Of a stretch of 64,000 nt of DNA, positions 19,422 to 28,160 are shown piece after piece (position 1 is the stretch's first letter; each line of letters begins with the position of its first letter). The position numbers were made by a program, and so were the translations under genes. The stretch is from Kitasatospora phosalacinea (lineage in GTDB: Bacteria > Actinomycetota > Actinomycetes > Streptomycetales > Streptomycetaceae). Location of the stretch: positions 1 through 64,000 of the forward strand of contig NZ_JNWZ01000014.1 of assembly GCF_000716545.1 (NCBI RefSeq), read 5' to 3'. The notes beneath the pieces were generated by a model. That model did no database searches. It was not told the DNA's origin and worked only from the letters and a program-made list of their open reading frames with translations.

Positions 19422-20606
19422 TCACCCCCGCAGTCCGTCGACGTAGCGGCGCGGGACCCGGCCCCCGATCCGGGTGATGACCTCGTACGCGATGGTGCCG
19501 CAGGCCCGCGCCCAGTCCTCGGCGGTGGGCTCGCCCCGGTCGCCGGCGCCGAACAGCAGCACCTCCTCGCCGACCTCCGGGACGTCCCCGCCGAGGTCGA
19601 CGACGAACTGGTCCATCGCGACCCGGCCGGCCACCCGGTACCGGGTCGACCCGATCTGCACCGGGCCGGTGTTGCTGGCGTGCCGCGGCACGCCGTCCGC
19701 GTAGCCGAGCGGGACCAGGCCGAGCGTGGTCGGCCCCGGGGTCGTGTAGTGGTGCCCGTACGAGACGCCGTGGCCGCCGGGGACGTGCTTGACCAGCGCC
19801 AGCCGGGCCGCCAGCGACATCACCGGGCGCAGCCCGAAGTCGGCGGGCGCGCCGACGTCCGGGACGGGCGACAGGCCGTACATCGCCAGGCCCGGGCGGA
19901 CCAGGTCGTAGTGCGACTGCGGCAGCAGCAGCGTCGCCGGGGAGTTCGCCAGGTGGCGCACCTCGGGGTCGACGCCGGCCCGCTCGGCGAACGCCAGGGC
20001 CTGTGCGAACGAGTCCAGCTGGGCCTGGATCGAGGGGTGGCCGGGCTCGTCGGCGGCCGCGAAGTGCGACCAGACGCCGACCACCCGCAGCAGGCCGTCG
20101 GCCTGCGCCTTGACCGCGTTCTCCACCAGGTCCGGCCAGTCGTGCGGCTGGCAGCCGTTGCGGCCCAGGCCGGTGTCCGCCTTCAGGTGCACCCGGGCCG
20201 GGACGCCGGTCTCGCGGACGGCGGCGAGCAGTTCGTCCAGCGCCCACTGGCCGCTGACCGAGATGTCCACCGACTCCCGCAGCGCCCGCGCCCACGGCCC
20301 GCCGGGCGTCCACAGCCAGCACAGGATCCGGGCCCGCTCCGGGCCGATGCCCGCCGCGCGCAGCGCGAGCGCCTCCTCCGGCGTCGCCGTGCCCAGCCAT
20401 CCGGCCCCGGCCGCGACGGCCTCCCGGGCGCACCTGAGCGCGCCGTGGCCGTAGGCGTCCGCCTTGACCACGGCCATCAGCTCGGGCCCGTTGGTGCGGG
20501 CCCGCAGCGCGCCCAGGTTGTCGCGCAGCGCGGCCAGGTCGATGGTCACCTCGGCCCGTGCCCCCTGGGCCAGGGCGGGCGTCCCGGTGGTGTTCGCAGT
20601 CGTCAT
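19422..20606 (-). CDS. alr: Alanine racemase
   Basis: PLP-dependent enzyme interconverting L- and D-alanine, which supplies D-Ala for peptidoglycan. 394 residues. PLP lysine is K48 in VVKADAYGHG, and the second base is Y283 in VSYGHHY. The C-terminal beta domain includes AMDQFVVDL. It begins a likely alr-hydrolase-tsaE operon. Its start (ATG 20606) follows a 225-bp gap that contains one of the paired inverted-repeat elements. Confidence 0.96.
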   Translation of the reverse strand: MTTANTTGTPALAQGARAEVTIDLAALRDNLGALRARTNGPELMAVVKADAYGHGALRCAREAVAAGAGWLGTATPEEALALRAAGIGPERARILCWLWTPGGPWARALRESVDISVSGQWALDELLAAVRETGVPARVHLKADTGLGRNGCQPHDWPDLVENAVKAQADGLLRVVGVWSHFAAADEPGHPSIQAQLDSFAQALAFAERAGVDPEVRHLANSPATLLLPQSHYDLVRPGLAMYGLSPVPDVGAPADFGLRPVMSLAARLALVKHVPGGHGVSYGHHYTTPGPTTLGLVPLGYADGVPRHASNTGPVQIGSTRYRVAGRVAMDQFVVDLGGDVPEVGEEVLLFGAGDRGEPTAEDWARACGTIAYEVITRIGGRVPRRYVDGLRG

Positions 20607-20644
20607 CGCGTATCAGTCTCCCAGACAACGCCCGAAGGCCCGGT

Positions 20645-20804
20645 CAGGGGCCCGGGGAACGGCGGGTCCGGGCTGCGCGGCGGCCGGGGCCCGCCGGGGG
20701 TCCGTGCTGCTCCGGGCCGGGAACAGGACCCGGAGCCGAGGCCGCGCACGAGCAGTGGGCCGGCAGCGGCCACCGCCCCGCCGTTCCCCGTTCCCCGGGC
20801 CCCC
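20645..20804. repeat. Inverted-repeat intergenic element, copy A
   Basis: Left end GGGGCCCGGGGAACGGCGGG (20647-20666) is matched in inverse orientation by CCCGCCGTTCCCCG (20777-20790), followed by a tandem duplication TTCCCCG and GGCCCCC. The element fills most of the alr-nnrD gap. The same end sequence recurs at copy B on the other side of nnrD. No transposase is present; it looks like a non-autonomous palindromic repeat. Confidence 0.65.
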
Positions 20805-20831
20805 GGGTACCCGTCTCCCGCCCCCGCCCGC

Positions 20832-22268
20832 TCAGCTGAGCGAGGTCCACGCCCGGTGGAGCGTCGCGGCCAGGTCCAGCGCCGTGATGGGGCCGCCGCT
20901 CCCCGCTGCGTGCCGGCCGGCCAGGCCGTGCAGGTAGGCCGCGGCGGAGGCGGCGTCCAGGGGGGTGAGGCCGGTGGCGAGCAGGGAGCCGGCCAGGCCG
21001 GAGAGGACGTCGCCGCTGCCCGCGGTGCCGAGCCAGCCGGTGCCGGTGGAGTTGACCCGGGCCCGGCCGTCCGGGTCGGCGACGACCGTCGTGGAGCCCT
21101 TGAGCAGCACGGTCGCGCCGTACCTCGCGGCGAGCAGCCGGGCCGCCCACAGCCGCCGCGCGGCGACCGTCCCGGCGTCGGCGTCCTCGCCGACGCCGAC
21201 GAGCAGCCGGGCGGCCTCCCCGGCGTGCGGGGTGAGCAGGACGGGCGCGTCGCGGCCGGCCAGCGCGGAGGGGCCGAGGCGGGCGAGTTCGGTGAGCGCG
21301 TCGGCGTCGGCCAGGACGGGCACGCCGGTGTCCAGCGCCTCGCGCAGGGTGCGCTCCGCGTCCTCGCCGCCGCCGGGGCCGACCACCCAGGCCTGGGCCT
21401 TCCCGGCCCGGGCCGGGCCGTCCTCGGTGACCAGCGTCTCGGGATGCCGGCGGACCACCTCGGCCGCCGCGTGCCCGGTGTAGCGCACCGCCCCGGCCCC
21501 GCCGTGCAGCGCACCGGCGACGGCCAGCACCGCCGCGCCCGGGTAGCGGGCCGACCCGGCGGCGACGCCGACCACCCCGCGCCGGTACTTGTCGCTCTCC
21601 GCGCCGGGGACGGGCAGCAGCGCGGCCGCGTCGGCGTGCTGGAGCGCCTCGACGGGGGCGGGCGGCAGGTCGAGCCCGATGCCGACCAGGTGGACGACGC
21701 CCGCGTACCGCGCGCCGGGGTCGATCAGCAGGCCGGGCTTGTGGGTGCCGAAGCAGACCGTGGCGTCGGCGCTCAGCGCGGGCCCGGCGACCTCGCCGGT
21801 GTCGGGGTCCACGCCGGACGGGACGTCCACGGCGACCAGGCGGCCGCGGCGCGGCATGGTGGCGAACGGGGCGGCGGCGGGGCGCAGCGGGCCGCGGCCG
21901 CCGATGCCGACGATGCCGTCCAGCACCAGGTCGGCCCGGGTGAACGCGTCCGGGTCCGCGGTGAGCCGGCCGCCGGCGGCGAGCAGCGCGGCCAGGCCCT
22001 CGGCGTGCGCCTTCGCCGGGTCCAGCAGCAGCGCCTCGGCCCGGGCGCCGCGGCGGGCGAGCCGCGCCGCCGCGAAGAGGGCGTCGCCCCCGTTGTCGCC
22101 CGATCCGGCCAGCACCAGCACCCGGCTCCCGTACACCCGGGGCAGCAGCCCGGCGCAGACGGCGGCCAGCCCGGCGGCGGCCCGCTGCATCAGCGTGCCC
22201 TCCGGCAGCCGGGCCATCAGCGCGGCCTCGGCGGAACGGACCTGCTCGACGGTGTGGGCGTGGCGCAT
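20832..22268 (-). CDS. nnrD: Bifunctional NAD(P)H-hydrate epimerase / ADP-dependent dehydratase
   Basis: Repairs hydrated NADH/NADPH. At 478 residues it joins two enzymes: an N-terminal YjeF_N epimerase (about 1-215; GSGDNGGDALFAAARL and VDVPSGVDPDTG) and a C-terminal ribokinase-like dehydratase (about 220-478; KYRRGVVGV, LTPHAGEAARLL and the catalytic GTAGSGDVLSG near the end). The start ATG 22268 follows GGAGGAGACCCCC. It stands alone between two similar inverted-repeat elements, so cotranscription with acpS upstream is uncertain. Confidence 0.95.
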   Translation of the reverse strand: MRHAHTVEQVRSAEAALMARLPEGTLMQRAAAGLAAVCAGLLPRVYGSRVLVLAGSGDNGGDALFAAARLARRGARAEALLLDPAKAHAEGLAALLAAGGRLTADPDAFTRADLVLDGIVGIGGRGPLRPAAAPFATMPRRGRLVAVDVPSGVDPDTGEVAGPALSADATVCFGTHKPGLLIDPGARYAGVVHLVGIGLDLPPAPVEALQHADAAALLPVPGAESDKYRRGVVGVAAGSARYPGAAVLAVAGALHGGAGAVRYTGHAAAEVVRRHPETLVTEDGPARAGKAQAWVVGPGGGEDAERTLREALDTGVPVLADADALTELARLGPSALAGRDAPVLLTPHAGEAARLLVGVGEDADAGTVAARRLWAARLLAARYGATVLLKGSTTVVADPDGRARVNSTGTGWLGTAGSGDVLSGLAGSLLATGLTPLDAASAAAYLHGLAGRHAAGSGGPITALDLAATLHRAWTSLS

Positions 22269-22288
22269 GGGGGTCTCCTCCTCGTGGT

Positions 22289-22427
22289 CCGGGGCCCGGG
22301 GAACGGTGGGGCCCGGTCTGCTGACGGTGCGCGTCCGCTTCCGGTCCTGTCACCGCGGCGCGGCGGCACGGCCCCTCGGCGGGCTCCGCCCACCGGCGGC
22401 GCGGACTCGCCGTTCCCCGGGCCCCTG
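22289..22427. repeat. Inverted-repeat intergenic element, copy B
   Basis: Ends GGGGCCCGGGGAACGG (22291-22306) and CCGTTCCCCGGGCCCC (22410-22425) are exact inverse complements. The interior (about 100 bp) has its own GC-rich hairpins and does not visibly match copy A. It fills the nnrD-acpS gap. Confidence 0.65.
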
Positions 22428-22456
22428 GATCGTTCCCCCTCGCCGGCCGAAGAGTC

Positions 22457-22825
22457 TCAGCCCTCGGCGATGACCACCGCCGAGGCGACGCCCGCGTCGT
22501 GGCTGAGCGAGACGTGCCAGGAGGTGACGCCGAGCGCGGCGGCGCGGGCCTCGACGGTGCCGGTGATGTGGAGGACGGGGCGGCCGGACTCCTCGACCCG
22601 GACCTCGGCGTCCTCCCAGCGCAGGCCGGCCGGGGCGCCGAGGGCCTTGGCGACGGCCTCCTTCGCGGCGAAGCGGGCGGCCAGCGAGGCGGTGCCGCGG
22701 CGCCGGCCGGAGGGGAGGGTGAGTTCGGCGGGGGTGAAGAGGCGTTCGGCGAGCCCGGGGGTGCGTTCCAGGGACTGTTCGAACCGTCCGATGTCCGCCA
22801 CGTCGATGCCGACCCCGATGATCAC
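22457..22825 (-). CDS. acpS: Holo-[acyl-carrier-protein] synthase
   Basis: Transfers 4'-phosphopantetheine from CoA to acyl-carrier proteins. 122 residues, the normal AcpS size. The Mg-binding aspartate lies in [12 protein letters not shown] and the conserved glutamate in [15 protein letters not shown] 22825 is placed by GGAGGA 9 nt upstream. It sits 62 nt downstream of glmS on the same strand. CoaA, the first enzyme of CoA synthesis, is encoded nearby in the opposite direction. Confidence 0.95.
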   Translation of the reverse strand: MIIGVGIDVADIGRFEQSLERTPGLAERLFTPAELTLPSGRRRGTASLAARFAAKEAVAKALGAPAGLRWEDAEVRVEESGRPVLHITGTVEARAAALGVTSWHVSLSHDAGVASAVVIAEG

Positions 22826-22887
22826 CGCGTACTCCTCCGTCCGTCCCCGGGGCGGCCCGACCGCCCCGGGGATGGACGATACGCGGG

Positions 22888-24744
22888 CTACTCGACGGTG
22901 ACGGACTTGGCGAGGTTGCGCGGCTGGTCGACCTCGTGGCCCTTGGCGGTGGCCAGCTCGCAGGCGAAGACCTGGAGCGGGACGGTGGAGACCAGGGGCT
23001 GGAGCAGGGTGGGGGTGGCGGGGATGCGGATCAGGTGGTCGGCGTAGGGGACGACGGCCTCGTCGCCCTCCTCGGCGATCACGATGGTCCGGGCGCCGCG
23101 GGCCCTGATCTCCTGGATGTTGGAGACGATCTTGTCGTGCAGGATCGAGCGGCCGCGCGGCGAGGGCACCACCACGACCACCGGCAGGCCCTCCTCGATC
23201 AGGGCGATCGGGCCGTGCTTGAGCTCGCCGGCGGCGAAGCCCTCGGCGTGCATGTAGGCGAGCTCCTTGAGCTTGAGCGCGCCTTCGAGGGCGACCGGGT
23301 ATCCGACGTGCCGGCCGAGGAAGAGCACCGAGCGGGCGTCGGCCAGCGAGCGGGCGAGGGCGCGGACGGGCTCCATGGTGCCGAGGACCTGCTCGACCTG
23401 CCGGGGGGCGTCGCCGAGCTCGCGGATGACGGAGGAGATCTCGTCGCCCCACTTGGTGCCGCGCACCTGGCCCAGGTAGAGGGCGACCAGGTAGCAGGCG
23501 ACCAGCTGGGTGAGGAACGCCTTGGTGGAGGCGACCGCGACCTCGGGGCCGGCGTGGGTGTAGAGGACGGCGTCGGACTCGCGCGGGATGGTCGAGCCGT
23601 TGGTGTTGCAGATCGCCAGCACCTTCGCGCCCTGCTCGCGGGCGTGCCGCAGCGCCATCAGGGTGTCCATGGTCTCGCCGGACTGCGAGATGGCGACGAC
23701 CAGGGTGCGGTCGTCCATGATCGGGTCGCGGTAGCGGAACTCGCTGGCGACCTCGACCTCGCAGGGGATCCGGGTCCAGTGCTCGATCGCGTACTTGGCG
23801 ATCATGCCGGCGTGGAACGCGGTGCCGCAGGCGACGATCACCACCTTGTCGACCTCGCGCAGCACCTGGTCGGGGATCCGCAGCTCGTCGAGGGTGAGCC
23901 GGCCGTCGGTGCCGATCCGGCCGAGGAGGGTGTCGGCGACGGCCTTGGGCTGCTCGGCGATCTCCTTGAGCATGAAGTAGTCGTAGCCGCCCTTCTCGGC
24001 GGCGGAGGCGTCCCAGTCGACGTGGTACTCGCGGACCTCGGCGGGCGTGCCGTCGAAGTTCGTGACGGTCACGCCGTCGGGGCGCAGCTCGACGACCTGG
24101 TCCTGGCCGAGCTCGACGGCCTCGCGGGTGTGCGCGATGAACGCGGCGACGTCGGAGGCGAGGAAGTTCTCGCCGTCGCCGACGCCGACCACCAGCGGGG
24201 AGTTGCGGCGGGCGCCGACCACCGTGCCGGGGGCGTCGGCGTGCACCGCGACGAGGGTGAAGGCGCCGTCGAGCTGGCGGCAGACGGTGCGCATGGCCTC
24301 GGCGAGGTCGCCGTCGTAGGCCTCGGCGAGCAGGTGCGCGACGACCTCGGTGTCGGTCTCGGAGCGGAGGGTGTGGCCCCGGTCGGCGAGGTCGGCGCGC
24401 AGCTTGGCGAAGTTCTCGATGATGCCGTTGTGGACGACCGCGACCTTGCGGTGGTCGTCCAGGTGGGGGTGGGCGTTGGCGTCGGTGGGGCCGCCGTGGG
24501 TGGCCCAGCGGGTGTGCCCGATGCCCGTGGTGCCGGCCGGGAGAGGGGTCTCGGCCAGCGACTTCTCGAGGTTGACGAGCTTCCCGGCCCGTTTGTCGGT
24601 GGTCAGGAGCCACTGCCCGTCGGCCCCCTCGGTCTGGACCGCGACGCCGGCCGAGTCGTAGCCCCGGTACTCCAGCCTCCGCAGACCTGCGATCACTACG
24701 TCCAGGGCCGCCTGCGGCCCCGTATATCCAACAATTCCGCACAT
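22888..24744 (-). CDS. glmS: Glutamine-fructose-6-phosphate aminotransferase (isomerizing)
   Basis: Makes glucosamine-6-phosphate from fructose-6-P and glutamine, the entry to UDP-GlcNAc and peptidoglycan. 618 residues. The N-terminal class II glutaminase uses Cys2 (MCGIVGY); two SIS isomerase domains follow ([18 protein letters not shown]), and the C-terminus ends KSVTVE. ATG 24744 lacks a Shine-Dalgarno sequence, but TATGCT lies 7 nt upstream, which suggests a leaderless transcript; there is no room for a glmS riboswitch in the 99-bp gap to coaA. The next pathway enzyme, glmM, is 8 kb away beyond the polysaccharide genes. Confidence 0.97.
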   Translation of the reverse strand: MCGIVGYTGPQAALDVVIAGLRRLEYRGYDSAGVAVQTEGADGQWLLTTDKRAGKLVNLEKSLAETPLPAGTTGIGHTRWATHGGPTDANAHPHLDDHRKVAVVHNGIIENFAKLRADLADRGHTLRSETDTEVVAHLLAEAYDGDLAEAMRTVCRQLDGAFTLVAVHADAPGTVVGARRNSPLVVGVGDGENFLASDVAAFIAHTREAVELGQDQVVELRPDGVTVTNFDGTPAEVREYHVDWDASAAEKGGYDYFMLKEIAEQPKAVADTLLGRIGTDGRLTLDELRIPDQVLREVDKVVIVACGTAFHAGMIAKYAIEHWTRIPCEVEVASEFRYRDPIMDDRTLVVAISQSGETMDTLMALRHAREQGAKVLAICNTNGSTIPRESDAVLYTHAGPEVAVASTKAFLTQLVACYLVALYLGQVRGTKWGDEISSVIRELGDAPRQVEQVLGTMEPVRALARSLADARSVLFLGRHVGYPVALEGALKLKELAYMHAEGFAAGELKHGPIALIEEGLPVVVVVPSPRGRSILHDKIVSNIQEIRARGARTIVIAEEGDEAVVPYADHLIRIPATPTLLQPLVSTVPLQVFACELATAKGHEVDQPRNLAKSVTVE

Positions 24745-24843
24745 GAGCGCCAGCATATGTGCGGACGTTCGACCACCGAGCGGTCGGATGACCACACCGG
24801 GTGACCGACACCACAACACCCGGCACCCCGCGGACGGCCCACA

Positions 24844-25836
24844 ATGGACACCGTGCTGACCGAACTCTGTACGAAGGGCGCTCCTCCCGCGTCCACTCCC
24901 TCCCCGTACGTGGATCTGGACCGCGCCGAATGGAGCGCGCTTCGCGAGCGCACCCCGCTGCCGCTGACCGCCGAGGAGGTCGAGCGCCTGCGCGGGCTCG
25001 GCACCGCCCTGGACCTGGACGAGGTCCGGGACGTCTACCTGCCGCTGTCGCGGCTGCTGAACCTGTACGTGCACGCCACCCACGAGCTGCGCGGCGCGAT
25101 CGGTAGCTTCCTCGACACGCCCGACACCGAGCGGGTGCGCACCCCGTTCATCATCGGCGTGGCCGGTTCGGTCGCGGTCGGCAAGTCCACCACCGCCCGC
25201 CTGCTGCAGGCGCTGCTGGCCCGCTGGCCGGAGCACCCGCGGGTGGAACTGGTCACCACCGACGGCTTCCTGCTGCCCAACGCGGAGCTGCGCCGGCGCG
25301 GCCTGATGGCCCGCAAGGGCTTCCCCGAGTCGTACGACCGGCGCGCGCTGGTGCGCTTCGTCGCGGACGTGAAGGCCGGCAAGGACCGGGTGACGGCGCC
25401 GGTGTACTCGCACCTGGTGTACGACATCGTGCCGGGCGAGCGGCTGGTGGTGGAGCGCCCCGACATCCTGATCGTCGAGGGCCTGAACGTGCTGCAGCCG
25501 GCGCTGCCCGGCACCGACGGCCGGACCAGGATGGCGGTCGCCGACTACTTCGACTTCTCGATCTACGTGGACGCCCGCACCGACGACATCGAGGCCTGGT
25601 ACCTGGACCGGTTCCGCAAGCTGCGGCAGACCGCCTTCCAGGACCCGAACTCCTACTTCCGGCGCTTCACCGAGGTGCCCGAGGAGGAGGCGATGGACTA
25701 CGGCCGCCAGGTCTGGCGGACCATCAACCGGCCGAACCTGCTGGAGAACGTGCTGCCCACCCGCGGCCGGGCCACCCTGGTCCTGCAGAAGGGCCAGGAC
25801 CACAAGGTCCGCCGGGCGCTGCTGCGCAAGCTCTGA
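24844..25836 (+). CDS. coaA: Type I pantothenate kinase
   Basis: Phosphorylates pantothenate, the first and feedback-regulated step of CoA synthesis. 330 residues from this start. P-loop [23 protein letters not shown] and the C-terminal RATLVLQKG are typical of bacterial type I PanK. The annotated ATG overlaps CACAAT, a probable -10 box; GTG 24853, 7 nt after that hexamer, is a likely alternative start giving 327 residues and a leaderless mRNA. Divergent from glmS. The stop lies 7 bp from the converging GH26 gene. Confidence 0.95.
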   Translation: MDTVLTELCTKGAPPASTPSPYVDLDRAEWSALRERTPLPLTAEEVERLRGLGTALDLDEVRDVYLPLSRLLNLYVHATHELRGAIGSFLDTPDTERVRTPFIIGVAGSVAVGKSTTARLLQALLARWPEHPRVELVTTDGFLLPNAELRRRGLMARKGFPESYDRRALVRFVADVKAGKDRVTAPVYSHLVYDIVPGERLVVERPDILIVEGLNVLQPALPGTDGRTRMAVADYFDFSIYVDARTDDIEAWYLDRFRKLRQTAFQDPNSYFRRFTEVPEEEAMDYGRQVWRTINRPNLLENVLPTRGRATLVLQKGQDHKVRRALLRKL

Positions 25837-25843
25837 GCGGGCG

Positions 25844-26914
25844 TCAGGACGCGGGCCGGTCCGCCACCGGCCAGCCGCGCAGCTTCAGGGTGCCCAGGCC
25901 GTCCGCGAACGCCTTGCGGGTGGACTGGTCGGCGGTGAAGCGGTAGTCGTAGCGGCCGCCCTCCTCGACGCTGTGCTCGAACCAGACGAAGCCGGGCACC
26001 TTCGGGTGCGCGGCGATCCAGCGGAACATGTCGGTGATCCAGTCGGCCTTGCCGGCCCCCGGCATCGCGCCGGTCTCGGAGACGAACACCGGCTTGTCGG
26101 CGATCTCGCGCAGCCGGACGTACGTCGGGTCGAGGACCTCGCCGGCGGTGGCCTCGCCGAAGCCGTAGCCGTCCATGCCCAGCCAGTCGACGTACGCGTC
26201 GCCCGGGTAGAGGGGGCGCAGGTCCGCGGAGGTGCCGCGCAGCACGTTCGGGCTCCACAGCCAGATCACGTTGTCCGCGTGCTCCCGGGTGAAGACGTCG
26301 TGCACGTGCCGCCAGGCCGCCGCGTAGTCGCCCGGCCGGTTGCCGTTGACGTTCGCCGCCCACGGGTACCAGTCGCCGTTCATCTCGTGCGCGAACCGCA
26401 GCACCACCGGCCACTGCTGGTCGCGCACCGCCCGGGCGAAGCGGGTGACGTACGCGTCGAACTCGCCGTCGGCGATCCGGCGGGTGGTGTACCCGGACTG
26501 GTCGGCCTGGTACGGGGCGTCCCCGGGCTCCCAGGTGAGCATCGGCACCGCGCCCTGCCGGTAGATCTCCCGCACCGTCTCCGGGTCGAACTCCTTGCGC
26601 CAGTCCAGGAAGTACTGCAGCATCGTCGGCTGCCTGCCGGCCGCCGCCGCGACCGCGTCGGTCTCGGCGGCCAGCGGCGTCTGGTAGGTGCTCACCCCGA
26701 AGTACACCCCGTCGGGGCGCATCAGGTCGGCCTTGGTCGGCGGGACGGCCGGGGACCGCGGGGCGGTGCCGGCGGGGGACGGCGCGGACTGGTCCCGGTC
26801 CTCGCCGAACAGGGCGCCGGCCGGGCCGGTGCCCTCGGACTGCGCCGAGCACGACACCCCGGTGGCGAGCAGCACCAGCGCCGCCGCGCCCCGGCACCAC
26901 GATCGGCGGTTCAT
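25844..26914 (-). CDS. Secreted glycoside hydrolase family 26-like protein (GH26-A)
   Basis: A 356-residue exported (beta/alpha)8-type hydrolase. The signal peptide ends near C22 (GVSC), a weak lipobox. GH26 hallmarks: acid/base E177 in FAHEMNGDWYPW and nucleophile E280 in FVSETG, plus WSPN and YVDWLGMDGYGF. GH26 enzymes cleave beta-mannans, beta-1,3-xylan or mixed-linkage glucans; the substrate here is unknown. GGAGGA precedes ATG 26914. It is paralogous to the GH26 gene at 29768 (shared HEMNG, NVIW-W-WSPN, YPGD.YVDW and GFVWF). It probably trims or releases a polymer made by the neighbouring GT2. Transcribed in the same direction as the anchored protein at 26937. Confidence 0.88.
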   Translation of the reverse strand: MNRRSWCRGAAALVLLATGVSCSAQSEGTGPAGALFGEDRDQSAPSPAGTAPRSPAVPPTKADLMRPDGVYFGVSTYQTPLAAETDAVAAAAGRQPTMLQYFLDWRKEFDPETVREIYRQGAVPMLTWEPGDAPYQADQSGYTTRRIADGEFDAYVTRFARAVRDQQWPVVLRFAHEMNGDWYPWAANVNGNRPGDYAAAWRHVHDVFTREHADNVIWLWSPNVLRGTSADLRPLYPGDAYVDWLGMDGYGFGEATAGEVLDPTYVRLREIADKPVFVSETGAMPGAGKADWITDMFRWIAAHPKVPGFVWFEHSVEEGGRYDYRFTADQSTRKAFADGLGTLKLRGWPVADRPAS

Positions 26915-26936
26915 CCGTTCCTCCCTCGGCCGGAGG

Positions 26937-27932
26937 TCAGGCCCCCTTGGTCAGCAACTGGTCGAAGTAGCCGTCGAGTTCCCTGCCGGAGCTCTGGGCG
27001 ACCGGGTCCTGGTCGCCGGCGCCGCCGCCGATCGGACCCGCGACCGTGAACACCACGTAGCGGCCCTCGACCCGGTTGGTCAGCGCGCAGGGGACGTCGC
27101 GGCAGAACACGGCGACGTCGTCCTGTCCGAACAGCGCCTGGATCTGGCCCTTGACCCCGCTGCCCGCCTTCTTCGCGTCCGCCTCGTCCTTGAAGACCGC
27201 GACGCCCACCGTCACCGCCGTGTTGCCGGAGAAGTAGGTGGCCCGCATCAGCCGGTTGCAGTTGGCACCGCTGAGGACGTCGCCGAGGCCGCCGCCGGTT
27301 GCCTTCCAGCACGTGTCGGTGTTGCCGACGGTCTTGCGCACGTAGTTGTGCCCGGCGATGTTCAGCGACTGGTCGTTGAACAGCACGTCGGAGGTGACCG
27401 CCGGCGGCAGCGGCTTGGCCGGCGAGGCGCTGCCGGACGGCTTCGGGGAGCCGCTGGCCGCCGGGGAGCCGGTGGCCGGGGCGGACGGCGAGGCCGAGCC
27501 GGAGGCGACCGGGGCCGGGTCCTTGTCGTTCTGGTTCAGCAGGGCGACGGAGACGCCGCCCGCGGCGAGCAGCAGGACGCCGGCCCCGATGCCGACGGTG
27601 AGCAGCATCCGCTTGCGCCGCGCCTGCGCCTCGCGCTGGTCGGCCAGTTGCTGCCAGTCCGGCGCGGGCGGCGGCTGCAGCGGCGGGCCGGGCTGCACCG
27701 GCGGGACCGGCGACGGGCCGGGCGGGACCGGCGGGCCGGACTGCACCGGCGGCGGACCCGGATAGGAGTACTGTGTGGGCTGCTGCCACTGCTGGGGCTG
27801 GGGCTGCTGCGGGAACGGCGGCGCGCCCTGGACCGAAGGCTGGCCGGGCGCCTGCTGCGCGCCGCCATGGGGCTGCTGCGGCTGGCCGTCCGGAGTGTTC
27901 GGACTCTGCGGTACACCCATCCCATCGCTCAT
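26937..27932 (-). CDS. Pro/Gln-rich single-pass membrane protein with extracellular domain
   Basis: 331 residues. Residues 1-95 are Pro/Gln-rich and cytoplasmic; a basic stop (ARRKR) precedes a membrane span at 109-133, then a Ser/Pro/Ala linker (140-175) and an extracellular domain (180-331) with four cysteines (C208, C225, C277, C282) that could form two disulfides. No enzymatic motif. ATG 27932 lacks a Shine-Dalgarno sequence, but TAGCAT lies 8 nt upstream, hinting at leaderless translation. It ends 22 nt before GH26-A and diverges from the GT2 gene, so it may belong to the polysaccharide locus, perhaps as a sensor or anchor. Function unknown. Confidence 0.78.
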   Translation of the reverse strand: MSDGMGVPQSPNTPDGQPQQPHGGAQQAPGQPSVQGAPPFPQQPQPQQWQQPTQYSYPGPPPVQSGPPVPPGPSPVPPVQPGPPLQPPPAPDWQQLADQREAQARRKRMLLTVGIGAGVLLLAAGGVSVALLNQNDKDPAPVASGSASPSAPATGSPAASGSPKPSGSASPAKPLPPAVTSDVLFNDQSLNIAGHNYVRKTVGNTDTCWKATGGGLGDVLSGANCNRLMRATYFSGNTAVTVGVAVFKDEADAKKAGSGVKGQIQALFGQDDVAVFCRDVPCALTNRVEGRYVVFTVAGPIGGGAGDQDPVAQSSGRELDGYFDQLLTKGA

Positions 27933-28160
27933 GTGCGTGAATGCTAGGGCATGTGCGCCCATTCGGTGATGCCGCCTCCACAGCAAACCGAAATGTCCGC
28001 TTTCTGAGGCCGCGTCACCGCCCACCGTAATGAAAGCGTCACTACCTCGCGCCGATCGGGCAAAAGCCGTCGGCTAGACTCTAGCGGCCGCCGGCTCACG
28101 TCGAACCGCCGCGCAGGCAGGCCGAATCGAGTCCGAAGCACGGCCACGACGGGGGCCATC

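Noticed and set aside
24745..24843. A glmS riboswitch/ribozyme
   Set aside because: The 99-bp gap is too short and shows no ribozyme fold; that system is largely confined to low-GC Gram-positives.
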